The translations under genes were made by a program, and so were the position numbers. A DNA stretch of 64,000 nucleotides from NCBI RefSeq assembly GCF_003387475.1, contig NZ_QUNO01000016.1, forward strand, positions 245,621 to 309,620, in the 5' to 3' direction. The notes beneath the pieces were generated by a model, which did not search any database, was not told the DNA's origin, and was given only the letters and a program-made list of their open reading frames with translations. Origin of the DNA: Kutzneria buriramensis (lineage in GTDB: Bacteria; Actinomycetota; Actinomycetes; Mycobacteriales; Pseudonocardiaceae). Position 1 is the first letter of the stretch. Every line of letters starts with the position of its first letter. Positions 1-10,103 of the stretch are shown in pieces.

Positions 1-199
1 CGTGCCACAGCAACGACGTGGGCGTCGCCGCGGTGCCGCATCCCTCTGTGGGAACAGACAGTCGCACCCCGGGTGAATATGCGCAACGACTTGACGTGCC
101 GCGCCCCCGCCGATTTGTTGGCGCTAGCTGAATTCAGCGGCCGATCGGGTGACTTCTGTTGCCAGGGTGGAGTTCTTGACACCGCAAGCATATGCGCGA

Positions 200-2764
200 T
201 CACAGCGGCAGCGGATCGACGTCACAGTCGAACCGCTGGTCGGTCATGGACAACTCCAGCACAGCGGGATGCTGCGGCCCGAGCTTGCCGGTCAGCGCGG
301 CCACGGCCTCGGCACGCAGCCGTTGTCCCTCGTCGACCGAACCCGTCGCGATCAGGTCCAGCGCCAAGTTCGCCGCGCACCCCGACGTGGTCGGGTGATC
401 GGCGCCCAATACCCGAGCACAGGCCTCCCTTGTGACAGTGTCCAGCGTCAGGGCCGTCTCGAAGTCGCGCAGCGCGAACAGATCGTTGGCCAGGTTGATC
501 GCTGCCGCGAGCGTGGACGGATGCTCGGCGCCAACTCTGTCGCGCAAGCCCGCCACGCCGGCCTCGCTGACGTCCCGGGCCGCCGCCGGATCTCCGTTCA
601 GCCGCAACAACACCGCCTGGTTCACCATGGCGGTCAGGCTGTGCGGGTGGGTGTCCCCCAACTGGTCGCGGTAGCGCGCCACCGCCTCGTCACCGACGCG
701 CTGTGCGGCGTCGAGGTTCGATGCGTGCCGCTGGGCGATGGACAGACACAGCTTCGCGGCGATCACCTCCGGGTGAGATTCGCCGTAGCTCCAACTGAGG
801 CTGTCGACGGCTTGTTCCGCCGCCTCCACCGCGCCTGCGCGGTCGCCGATCCTTCGGCGCATCTCCGCGAGCAGGCGGGTGGCTTGCGACGTGAGCGGGT
901 GCCGCTCCCCGTGCACACTGGCGGATCGGGCGACGACGTCCTCGAACGAGCCGCCGGCACGCAGACAGTCCCCCAGTTCCCAGCTGTCGAGCGCCATGCC
1001 GATCTGTGTGATCAGGCTCTTCGCATGGTCGGCGCCGTACGTCTCGATCATCTGCCGCAATGTGGCGGTATCAAGCTCGAGCGCCTCGGCGAACTCGCCG
1101 GCCAGGCGCAGGCTCACCCCCAGACTGTGCGCGCTGTCGAGCGTGACCGGCTCATCTGGGCCCAGCGCCCGCATTGCGGTGGCGTGGACGCTTCTCGACA
1201 GCTCCAGCGCCGATGTGAATTCGCCCCGCATGCGCAAGTCGCCGGCCACGCTGTTCAGGGCCTCGATGGTGCCTTCGTGATCGACTCCCAGCACCCGGCG
1301 CGAGATCTCCACCACCGTGTCGTCCAGCGCAGCAGCCCTCTGGTGGTGGCCGTTCAACCGCAGCATCAAACCGAGCCAGCGCCCGATGCGCAGTGTCTCG
1401 GGATCGTCCTCGCCCAGCTCCGCGCGCCGTATGTCGTAGACCCGATGGGAAAACTCCAGGGCCGCCCGATGGTCGCCCAACCAGAACAAGTAGACAGCGA
1501 TGTTGTGGATGAGGTCACGGACCGCGGGATCGTCGCACTCGATCGCGTTCGATGCCGTGACATGCGGAAACAACTCGGCATAGCGAACACGCTGATCGGA
1601 TTCCCCCGGCATGTTCGGATCGCTCGCGGCAAGCAGCAGATGCGCCCCATGACGCAACGTTCGATACTCGTCCTCGGTCATCTGCCTCTGCAACGCCGAT
1701 CGCACCAAGCGGTGGATCTGAATGCTGTTGGTACGGTGATCGACACGGGCGAGCGAATACCGGTTGATGTCTCGGATCGCCTCGTTGAGGCGCAGGCGGT
1801 CGCGCAGCCCCCGATCGAGGTCCGGCGATATCGACACCGACCGGCCGATCGTGAAGAGGCTCAGGGAGATCGGCTCCGGTGCCAGCACCGCCGCCACCTG
1901 GAGGATGCGCAGCGCCGTGGGATTGCGATCCGCCAATCGTTCCAGCGACAGGTTCCAGGCCATACCGACGGAGCTCGGATAGTCAGTGGGCTGGGACACG
2001 TTCAACAACTCGTCCTGTTTCTCCTCCAGCAGCTGGAGGTATTCCCCGGCGGGCATGCCGGTGACCGCCCGCCACGCGGCCGCCTGCTCGATCGCCAGCG
2101 GCAGGTCGCCCAGCGCGGCCGCCAGCTGGTCGGCGTCCTTGTCCGTCAGTTCAGGCCCCCGCCGCTGGAGCAGCTGCCTGCTCTCCTCGCGCATGAACAC
2201 GTCGACCTCGAGACCGTGGGCCTGGTTGCGCCATTCGAGGTTCCGGCTGGTGACGAGGATCCGCCCCGGGCCACCAGTCGGCAGGTAGGGCATGACCTCC
2301 AGGACCGACTCGGCGTTGTCGAAGACCAGCAACCAGTTCGACGGTATCCGCCATCGGGCGCCGCCCCGGAGCGCGTCCAGCACGATCTGCACGGCGACGT
2401 TCGGCTCGACGCCGACACCGACGTTCATCCGCTGTGCGAGTTCGGCCAGCGAGTTCCGGATCTGCACGTCGTGCTCGGCCGGCACCCACCAGATCACCTC
2501 GAAGTCGGCCTGGTGGCGATACACGTACTCGATGGCGAGCTGCGACTTTCCGACGCCGCCCATCCCGTGCAGGGCGTGCGGCACGATCGCGGCTGTCGTC
2601 CCGGGTACGAGGCTCTCGTGCAGCCGGTCCAGCAACTGCTCGCGCCCGGTGAAGTTGAGGTTGCGGGGCGGCACGCCGCCCCAGACAACCGGTGCTGCGG
2701 TCAGCGACGCCGGCCGCGCCGGGCCCGGATCGGTCACATGGAACCTTCGACGCCCGCGAGGCAT
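200..2764 (-). CDS. NB-ARC / tetratricopeptide-repeat STAND protein
   Basis: Signal-transducing ATPase of the NB-ARC plus TPR type. The N-terminus (about residues 20-50) has the segment WGGVPPRNLNFTGRE, seen in the proteins annotated as FxSxx-COOH-system TPR proteins. It is followed by a Walker A (GMGGVGKS, near residue 75) and NB-ARC continuation, and then by roughly 450 residues of degenerate TPR repeats (LARLxxDRNPTALR, AVLLRLNGDPAAAR and similar). The TIR-like N-terminal domain that many relatives carry is absent. I chose the ATG at 2764; a GTG at 2737, in frame, has a better ribosome site (GAAGG, 6 nt away) and may be the true start. No FxSxx peptide or radical-SAM partner is in the window, so membership of that system is unproven. 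The family is usually cytoplasmic with an unknown trigger. Confidence 0.82.
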   Translation of the reverse strand: MPRGRRRFHVTDPGPARPASLTAAPVVWGGVPPRNLNFTGREQLLDRLHESLVPGTTAAIVPHALHGMGGVGKSQLAIEYVYRHQADFEVIWWVPAEHDVQIRNSLAELAQRMNVGVGVEPNVAVQIVLDALRGGARWRIPSNWLLVFDNAESVLEVMPYLPTGGPGRILVTSRNLEWRNQAHGLEVDVFMREESRQLLQRRGPELTDKDADQLAAALGDLPLAIEQAAAWRAVTGMPAGEYLQLLEEKQDELLNVSQPTDYPSSVGMAWNLSLERLADRNPTALRILQVAAVLAPEPISLSLFTIGRSVSISPDLDRGLRDRLRLNEAIRDINRYSLARVDHRTNSIQIHRLVRSALQRQMTEDEYRTLRHGAHLLLAASDPNMPGESDQRVRYAELFPHVTASNAIECDDPAVRDLIHNIAVYLFWLGDHRAALEFSHRVYDIRRAELGEDDPETLRIGRWLGLMLRLNGHHQRAAALDDTVVEISRRVLGVDHEGTIEALNSVAGDLRMRGEFTSALELSRSVHATAMRALGPDEPVTLDSAHSLGVSLRLAGEFAEALELDTATLRQMIETYGADHAKSLITQIGMALDSWELGDCLRAGGSFEDVVARSASVHGERHPLTSQATRLLAEMRRRIGDRAGAVEAAEQAVDSLSWSYGESHPEVIAAKLCLSIAQRHASNLDAAQRVGDEAVARYRDQLGDTHPHSLTAMVNQAVLLRLNGDPAAARDVSEAGVAGLRDRVGAEHPSTLAAAINLANDLFALRDFETALTLDTVTREACARVLGADHPTTSGCAANLALDLIATGSVDEGQRLRAEAVAALTGKLGPQHPAVLELSMTDQRFDCDVDPLPL

Positions 2765-2823
2765 CTCTTTAGCCAAGCGGACGACATGCCAGCCGAACGG
2801 ACGAACCCGGCCGCACGATGCGG

Positions 2824-4449
<1,626 letters not shown>

Positions 4450-4486
4450 GCGGCGACCTCCGTTGGACGACTGGTCGCGAGGTTAG

Positions 4487-4502
4487 TACCGACCAGTTGG
4501 TA
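4487..4502. promoter_or_regulatory. TetR-type operator palindrome
   Basis: TACCGACCAGTTGGTA is an imperfect 8+8 inverted repeat (6 of 8 positions symmetric) in the 194-bp gap between the divergent acyl-CoA ligase and the solute-binding-like gene at 4644. Its composition (ACC...GGT arms with a central purine/pyrimidine core) resembles operators of TetR regulators that control fatty acid genes in actinobacteria. No TetR gene lies next to it in this window. Confidence 0.5.
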
Positions 4503-4643
4503 TGGCAACGCCCCGTGTCGTTCACCAAGAATTCAACTCACGATCCTGTCAACTCCGGATACCGACCACCGGGGCCGGGTGATGATCGTCTCGGACGGCG
4601 CCGGTCGGCGCCGCGACCGAAGCAAATCCTTTGGGAGACAAGG

Positions 4644-5729
4644 GTGAAGCGGCTGATCAGCATCGGCCTGGCGGCCGTCCTGGTGATCGGGGTGGCACTG
4701 GCCGTGATATTCGGCCGCGGCGGCACCGAAGGCACCCAGCTGACCACGGTCCGTGGTGTCATCGGCTCGGAGAAGCTGGCCTTCTTCAGCGACCAGCGGG
4801 TCAAGGACGCCTTCGCCAAGCACGGCCTGGACGTCCAGGTGGACCCGGCGGGCTCACGCCAGATGGCCACCCAGACCGACCTGTCGAAGTACGACTTCGC
4901 GTTCCCGTCGAGCAGCCCGGCCGCCGACCGCATCCAGCACGACCACGCCAACTCCCACACCTACGCCCCTTTCTCGTCGCCGATGGCCGTGGCCACCTTC
5001 GCCCCGATCGTCGACCTGCTCACCAAGGCAGGGGTCGTGCACAAGGGCGCCGGCGACTACGACGTGCTCGACATCGCCAAGTACATGCAGCTCACCGCGA
5101 ACGGCACGCGCTGGGACCAGCTGCCCGGCAACACCAGCTACCCGGTGCGCAAGAACGTCCTGATCACCACCACCGATCCGCGGGACTCCAACTCGGCGGC
5201 GATGTACCTGGCCATCGCGACGTACGTGGCCAACGGCGACAACGTCGTGAACACGCCCGACCAGGAGGCGGCGGTCCTGCCCAAGGTGACGCCGCTGTTC
5301 ACCAACCAGGGCTACACCCAGAACAGCACTGACGCGCCGTTCGAGGACTACCTGTCCGCGGGCATCGGCCGCAACCCGATGGTGCTGGTCTACGAGGCGC
5401 AGTACGCGGACCGAATCGTGCGCAACGACGGCTCGATCAAGCCCGACATGCGGCTGGTGTACCTGTCCCCCACCGTCTACTCCAAGCACACGCTCGTCGC
5501 GCTGAAGTCCCCCGGTGATCAGATCGGACAGCTGTTGACCAGCGACCCGGAGCTGGCCTCGCTGGCCGCCACCTTCGGCTTCCGCACCCAGGACCCGAAG
5601 TACTTCACGCAGGCTGTCAGCCAGCACAAACTGCCGCTGCCCACGGATCTGGTGGACACGGTCGACCCGCCGTCGTTCGAGACGCTCGAACGCCTGCTGG
5701 ACGCCGTCGGGAAGCAGTACGGATCATGA
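4644..5729 (+). CDS. membrane-anchored solute-binding-like protein, first gene of TelA/vWA operon
   Basis: A 361-aa protein with one N-terminal membrane segment (LISIGLAAVLVIGVALAVIF) and no lipobox cysteine, followed by a periplasmic-binding-like extracellular body (VIGSEKLAFFSDQRVKDAF near residue 37). The GTG start at 4644 follows GGGAGACAAG; longer in-frame openings upstream lack a ribosome site. The stop overlaps the next start (ATGA), so it is translationally coupled to the TelA-type gene. The combination binding-like protein, TelA, binding/vWA protein recurs in actinobacteria. A bound ligand is unknown. Confidence 0.72.
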   Translation: MKRLISIGLAAVLVIGVALAVIFGRGGTEGTQLTTVRGVIGSEKLAFFSDQRVKDAFAKHGLDVQVDPAGSRQMATQTDLSKYDFAFPSSSPAADRIQHDHANSHTYAPFSSPMAVATFAPIVDLLTKAGVVHKGAGDYDVLDIAKYMQLTANGTRWDQLPGNTSYPVRKNVLITTTDPRDSNSAAMYLAIATYVANGDNVVNTPDQEAAVLPKVTPLFTNQGYTQNSTDAPFEDYLSAGIGRNPMVLVYEAQYADRIVRNDGSIKPDMRLVYLSPTVYSKHTLVALKSPGDQIGQLLTSDPELASLAATFGFRTQDPKYFTQAVSQHKLPLPTDLVDTVDPPSFETLERLLDAVGKQYGS

Positions 5730-6826
5730 GCGAGCAGCCGCTGACCGCACCGGAGCCGGTGGCCGCGGTGCCGGCGACCCGGGCGGCGGGCATGGTGCCG
5801 GTGCCGGCCGAACGGCTGGCCGAGCTGGCCGACGACGCGGAGCGGATCGCGACGGAGCTGGGCGCGATGGACCCGATGGCGCCGGATTTCTCCGTGCGGG
5901 TGGGCAAGGTCCTGGCGCTGGGCGAGTCCGAGATGCGCACCGCCGCGACGATCGCGGGCCGGCTGCTGGACCGCGCCGTGCAGGGCGTGAACCCGCCGTC
6001 GGACCAGGTCAGCGTGAGCCTGAACGAGCTGCGGCAGCGCGTGGACGAGCTGGATCCGGCCGGGCGCAAGGTGTTCGGCATCAGCCTGGGCAATCCGGCG
6101 AAGAAGCTGCTGGCCCGCTACCAGGCCGCCGACGCGCCGATCAACGCCATCGTGCGCAGCCTGCGGGCCCGTCAGGACGACCTGCGCCGGGACAACGCGG
6201 CGATCCAGGGTGAGCGGGAACGCCTGTGGGAGTCCATGGGCCGGCTGTCCGAGGCGGCCGCGATGGCCGGCGCGGTCGACGAGGCCATCGACCGACAGGC
6301 ATCCATTTTGGACCTCGCCGATCCGGCGCGGGCCAACGCGGTGCGGGCGGAGGTGCTTTTCCCGGTACGCCAACGCCATCAGGACCTGCTGACCCAGCTC
6401 GCGGTCTCCGTGCAGGGCTACCTCGCGCTGGATGTGTTGCGGCGCAACAATGACGAGCTGATCCGGGGCGTGGACCGCGCGGCCGGAACGACGGTGTCGG
6501 CGCTGCGCATCGCGGTGGTCGTCAGCGGCGCGCTCGCCGGGCAGCGCCGGGTGATCGACGAGATGGACACGCTGCGGGCCACCACCGACGGACTGATCAA
6601 GGCCAACGCCGACCTGATCGCCATGCAGGGCCAGCAGATCCAGCGCGTCAGCACCGATCCGGCGGTCGGCATGGAGACGCTGCGCCAGTCGTTCGACCAG
6701 ATCTACCGCGCCATCGACGACATCGAGGGCTTCAAGGCCGCCGCCGCGTCGGCGATGGCCACCACCGTCTCCGCGTTGGAGGACGAGTTGCGACGGGCTC
6801 AGAACCGGTTACGGGAGACAGAATGA
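5726..6826 (+). CDS. TelA/KlaA family protein (toxic anion resistance)
   Basis: A 366-aa soluble, largely helical protein matching the TelA family: the N-terminal AERLAELADDAERIATELGAMD, a central NPAKKLLARYQAADAPINAIV (typical TelA 'G-x-K-x-x-Y' region), and a C-terminal coiled coil. Family members are linked to tellurite or colicin tolerance and cell-envelope stress, but the biochemical role is not established. It overlaps both neighbours by 4 nt, placing it in one operon with the binding-like and vWA proteins; a shared envelope-associated complex is inference. Confidence 0.88.
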   Translation: MSEQPLTAPEPVAAVPATRAAGMVPVPAERLAELADDAERIATELGAMDPMAPDFSVRVGKVLALGESEMRTAATIAGRLLDRAVQGVNPPSDQVSVSLNELRQRVDELDPAGRKVFGISLGNPAKKLLARYQAADAPINAIVRSLRARQDDLRRDNAAIQGERERLWESMGRLSEAAAMAGAVDEAIDRQASILDLADPARANAVRAEVLFPVRQRHQDLLTQLAVSVQGYLALDVLRRNNDELIRGVDRAAGTTVSALRIAVVVSGALAGQRRVIDEMDTLRATTDGLIKANADLIAMQGQQIQRVSTDPAVGMETLRQSFDQIYRAIDDIEGFKAAAASAMATTVSALEDELRRAQNRLRETE

Positions 6827-8448
6827 GGACCAGGCTCACCGCCCTGGCGGTCGCCGCCCTGCTGACTGTGGGCCTCGCCGGCTGCTCCGGCGACCAGACG
6901 GATCCGAAACAGCCGCTGGGACAGTCGAAGGCGGGCGTGCTGCGGGTGCTGGCCGGCAGCGAGCTGTCGGACATGCAGCCGATCCTGGACGAGGCCGCCA
7001 AGGCGACCGGCGTGCAGGTCAAGTTCACCTTCTCCGGCACGCTGGAGGGCGCGCAGACCGTCGTCGACGGCAAGGCCGACGGCGCGTACGACGCGATCTG
7101 GTTCTCCTCCAACCGGTATCTCACGCTCCTGCCGGGAGGGCAGAAGAAGCTCGGCACGCAGACGAAGATCATGAGCTCGCCGGTGGTGCTCGGCCTGCCG
7201 GCCGCCATGCTCCAGTCGCTGGGCTGGCAGGACGGCAAGGTCACCTGGTCGCAGATCGCCGACGCCGCCGGGCAGCGCAAGTTCAGTTACGGCATGACCG
7301 ATCCGTCGGCCTCCAACTCCGGCTTCTCCGCGCTGGTCGGGGTCGCCGCCGCGCTGGCCGGCAGCGGCAGCGCGCTGACCGCCGACCAGATCACCGCGAT
7401 CACCCCGCGGCTCAAGCAGTTCTTCGCCGCGCAGACGCTCAGCGCCGGGTCCTCCGGGTGGTTGTCGGACGCCTTCCAGAAGCGAGCCAGTGGCGCGGAT
7501 CCGGGGCCCAAGGTGGACGGCCTGATCAACTACGAGTCGGTGCTGCTGGAGATGAACGCCGGCGGCAGGCAGCCGCTGACCGTGATCCACCCGTCCGACG
7601 GCGTGGTCACCGCCGACTATCCGTTGACACTGCTCACGTCCGCCAATTCCGACGCCCGCGACTCGTTCCAGCGGCTGACCGACCACCTGCGCACGCCGGA
7701 CGTCCAACGCAAGATCATGGACACCACGCACCGCCGGCCGATCGCGCCGCAGGTGCCGCTGGCCAAGGAGTTCACCGACGCCAGCCCCGTCGAGCTGCCG
7801 TTCCCCGGCACCGAGCAGGCCGTCGACACGCTGGTGTCCGCGTACTTCGACAAGCTCCGCCGGCCGTCGCGCACGGTGTACGTGCTGGACACGTCCGGCT
7901 CGATGGAGGGCGACCGGTTGCAAGGGTTGCAGGCGGCGCTGATCGGCCTCACCGGCGTGGACGATTCGCTCGTCGGCCGCTACCGGCAGTTCCACGCCCG
8001 GGAACAGGTCACGCTGCTGCCGTTCTCCACCAGCCCCGGCAATCCGGTCACGCTCACGGTGGATCCGAACAACCGGCAGCCGGCGCTCGACCAGATCAAG
8101 CAGACCGCGGACGGGCTGGAGGCCGGCGGCGACACCGCTATCTACACCAGCCTGGAGCGGGCGTACCAGATCCTGGAGCAGCAGTCCGACAGCGATCCGG
8201 ATCGGTTCACCTCCATCGTGCTGATGACCGACGGCGAGAACAACGAAGGCGACGACCTCAACGGTTTCAAGTCGTTCGTGGCCGGAGTTCCGGACCGGCT
8301 GAAGGGCACGCCGGTGTTCCCGGTGCTGTTCGGCGAGGGCAGCCAGGACGACATGAACGCCATCGCGGCGGCCACCGGCGGCAAGGTGTTCGACGGCCGC
8401 AGCGAGTCGCTCTCCGACGTGTTCAAAGACATTCGCGGTTACCAATGA
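6823..8448 (+). CDS. lipoprotein with solute-binding and von Willebrand A domains
   Basis: A 541-aa exported lipoprotein: signal peptide with lipobox LAGC at about residues 18-21, a solute-binding-like domain (about 40-330) and a C-terminal vWA domain (about 345-541). The vWA domain has a complete MIDAS start, DTSGSMEGDR (near residue 350), and a later TDGENNEGDD, so it should bind a divalent metal and a protein partner outside the membrane. Overlaps TelA (4 nt) and the next small gene (4 nt). Two binding-like proteins in one operon may act as a pair; the ligand is unknown. Confidence 0.85.
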   Translation: MRTRLTALAVAALLTVGLAGCSGDQTDPKQPLGQSKAGVLRVLAGSELSDMQPILDEAAKATGVQVKFTFSGTLEGAQTVVDGKADGAYDAIWFSSNRYLTLLPGGQKKLGTQTKIMSSPVVLGLPAAMLQSLGWQDGKVTWSQIADAAGQRKFSYGMTDPSASNSGFSALVGVAAALAGSGSALTADQITAITPRLKQFFAAQTLSAGSSGWLSDAFQKRASGADPGPKVDGLINYESVLLEMNAGGRQPLTVIHPSDGVVTADYPLTLLTSANSDARDSFQRLTDHLRTPDVQRKIMDTTHRRPIAPQVPLAKEFTDASPVELPFPGTEQAVDTLVSAYFDKLRRPSRTVYVLDTSGSMEGDRLQGLQAALIGLTGVDDSLVGRYRQFHAREQVTLLPFSTSPGNPVTLTVDPNNRQPALDQIKQTADGLEAGGDTAIYTSLERAYQILEQQSDSDPDRFTSIVLMTDGENNEGDDLNGFKSFVAGVPDRLKGTPVFPVLFGEGSQDDMNAIAAATGGKVFDGRSESLSDVFKDIRGYQ

Positions 8449-9056
8449 CGGGCGTCGGAAAGTATCTGGGCTCGACCAAGAACCTGGTCGGCTGCGCGGG
8501 CGGGCTCGTCGGGCTCGGCCTGCACTTCGCCGGCGTCGGCGGCGCGTACTGGCTCGGCATCGTCGGCGCGCTGTACGCCGCCGGCGCGCTCGCCGCGCCG
8601 CCGGAGCGGGTCCGCCTGGTGCCCCCGCAGCCGGCCGAGGAGGCCGAGGCGCTGCTGCGCGGGCTGGACGCACTCGTCGCGCGGGTGCGTGGGCTCGGCA
8701 ATCGGGTGCCCGCCGAGGCCGTCGAACGGCTGGACCGGATCGCCGAGGTGCTGTGCGCCCTGTTGGCCCGTCCGGCCGAGCTGGCCGCCTCCCCGGACAC
8801 GCTGCACACCGTCGCCCGGATCGCCGCGACGGACCTGCCGCTGTCCGTGCAGACGTTCCTGAACATGCCGTGGTGGTACGCCGTGACGCGGCGGGTGGCG
8901 AGCGAGCCGAGCGCCGCCGAGCAGCTGCTCACCCAGCTCGACCTGCTGGAACAGGAGGCGACGCGGGTCGCCGAGGAGTTCTACGCGGCCGATTCGCGGC
9001 GGCAGGCGGACCACACCCGCTACCTGCGGGACCGGGCGCGTCGCGACGACAAGTGA
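8445..9056 (+). CDS. small membrane protein, last gene of TelA/vWA operon
   Basis: A 203-aa protein not recognised as a named family. Its ATG overlaps the stop of the vWA gene (ATGA), which decides the start. Two closely spaced hydrophobic stretches (NLVGCAGGLVGLGLHFAGVG and AYWLGIVGALYAAGALAA, residues about 10-50) form a hairpin anchor, followed by a charged helical cytoplasmic region with LDGLDALVARV-like amphipathic segments. Its position suggests it belongs to the same envelope module as TelA; the function is unknown. Confidence 0.7.
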   Translation: MTGVGKYLGSTKNLVGCAGGLVGLGLHFAGVGGAYWLGIVGALYAAGALAAPPERVRLVPPQPAEEAEALLRGLDALVARVRGLGNRVPAEAVERLDRIAEVLCALLARPAELAASPDTLHTVARIAATDLPLSVQTFLNMPWWYAVTRRVASEPSAAEQLLTQLDLLEQEATRVAEEFYAADSRRQADHTRYLRDRARRDDK

Positions 9057-9129
9057 CCCGGTTAGCGTAACGTTCGCGCAGGTTGGCAAGATACGCGGCA
9101 CCACTCACCGACTACGGGAAGGAACTCGG

Positions 9130-9642
9130 TTGAACAACCAGACCTCCCAGGTGGACGACCTGCGCTTGGTGGCGACGCCGAGCGCCGTCAACGTCGCCGA
9201 GATGTTCGTCCGCTTCTCCCTCATGGAGTGGTCGCTGCGACCCCTCGTGCCGCAGGCGACCCAGGTCGGCCGGCATCTGGTGGCCGCGGTCGTGGACAAC
9301 GCCGGCCCGGGGGTCGCCGGCTTCCTGACGGTGCGGCTGCGCCTTCAGGGCGACGGTCTGGTCATCGAGATCGAGGACGAGGAAGTGGCCACCCGCCCCG
9401 TCGTGTCGCCCGAGGTCGCGGGCGCGCGCATCGGCGTCGTGCCGACCGCGTACGGCACACGCCTGTGGAGCGAGCTGGCGCTGCCCAACAACATGAACGC
9501 CCGCTCCGTGCCGCTGCCGCGGCGTGAGCAGCGGCGGTCGCCCGCCGCCGAGGCGCTGGCCGACGAGCCGCTGGGTGTCGACCCTCAGGTCATGCAGCGA
9601 ATCCTGAGCGCCCTCGGCGGGCCGCAGGATTTTCGGATGTGA
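9130..9642 (+). CDS. histidine-kinase-like ATP-binding protein (anti-sigma regulator type)
   Basis: A 170-aa single-domain protein with the GHKL/HATPase arrangement of actinobacterial ATP-binding regulators: a helix leading to HLVAAVVDNAGPG (N-box-like, near residue 55), a strand pair LTVRLRLQGDGLVIEIEDEE, and a degenerate G-box after position 95. These proteins usually act as anti-sigma factors or as solitary kinases. The start is a TTG at 9130 preceded by GGGAAGGAA. No partner sigma factor is adjacent. The typical acidic N-box is weak, so nucleotide binding is likely but not certain. Confidence 0.65.
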   Translation: MNNQTSQVDDLRLVATPSAVNVAEMFVRFSLMEWSLRPLVPQATQVGRHLVAAVVDNAGPGVAGFLTVRLRLQGDGLVIEIEDEEVATRPVVSPEVAGARIGVVPTAYGTRLWSELALPNNMNARSVPLPRREQRRSPAAEALADEPLGVDPQVMQRILSALGGPQDFRM

Positions 9643-9680
9643 CCGGTTTCGCGACGGTTGACCGCGGGTAGTCGCGGTGC

Positions 9681-10103
9681 GTGAATGTTGATCCCGATAG
9701 TCTCGCCGCCCGAGGTCTCGCCAGCTACGTCCATACCGTCGCCGCCGAACTGCGCGTGCCGCGCCATGCCGTGCACCACGAGGTGAGTGAGCTCTCCACC
9801 GCCTATCTGGCGCTGCACCGGCGCAGCCCGGTGTTCCCCGAGCTGGACCTGATGCTGTTGTGGGACGAGCGGCACGGCTGGTCGGTCGCGCTGGAGACGG
9901 CGCCCGCCGACGACCCGGTGGTGCTGGCCTATCTCGGCGGTGACGTGCTCGCCGAGACGGACGAGGTCCACCGGTTCGTCGAGGACGTGATCGCGGGCCG
10001 CTGTCCGGGTCAACCCGACGCGCCACCGTCGTTGGACGCCGAGCAGGCCGAGGAGCTGGTGTGGCGGCTCGCCGCCCGTTCCGAGGACGGCCTGGCCGCC
10101 TAG
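9681..10103 (+). CDS. DUF6292 family protein
   Basis: A 140-aa protein with the DUF6292 layout: an N-terminal helix (RGLASYVHTVAAEL), the conserved strand ELDLMLLWDERHGW near residue 55, and a C-terminal helical tail. The family is found mainly in Pseudonocardiales, supporting the taxonomic reading of this window. The GTG start at 9681 is the only sensible one. It converges with, and overlaps by 4 nt, the MFS gene on the other strand. Function unknown. Confidence 0.72.
   Translation: MNVDPDSLAARGLASYVHTVAAELRVPRHAVHHEVSELSTAYLALHRRSPVFPELDLMLLWDERHGWSVALETAPADDPVVLAYLGGDVLAETDEVHRFVEDVIAGRCPGQPDAPPSLDAEQAEELVWRLAARSEDGLAA

Noticed and set aside
1..199. Gene fragment at the left edge
   Set aside because: No frame has coding character or a recognisable motif; it is probably the downstream gap of the NB-ARC/TPR gene.
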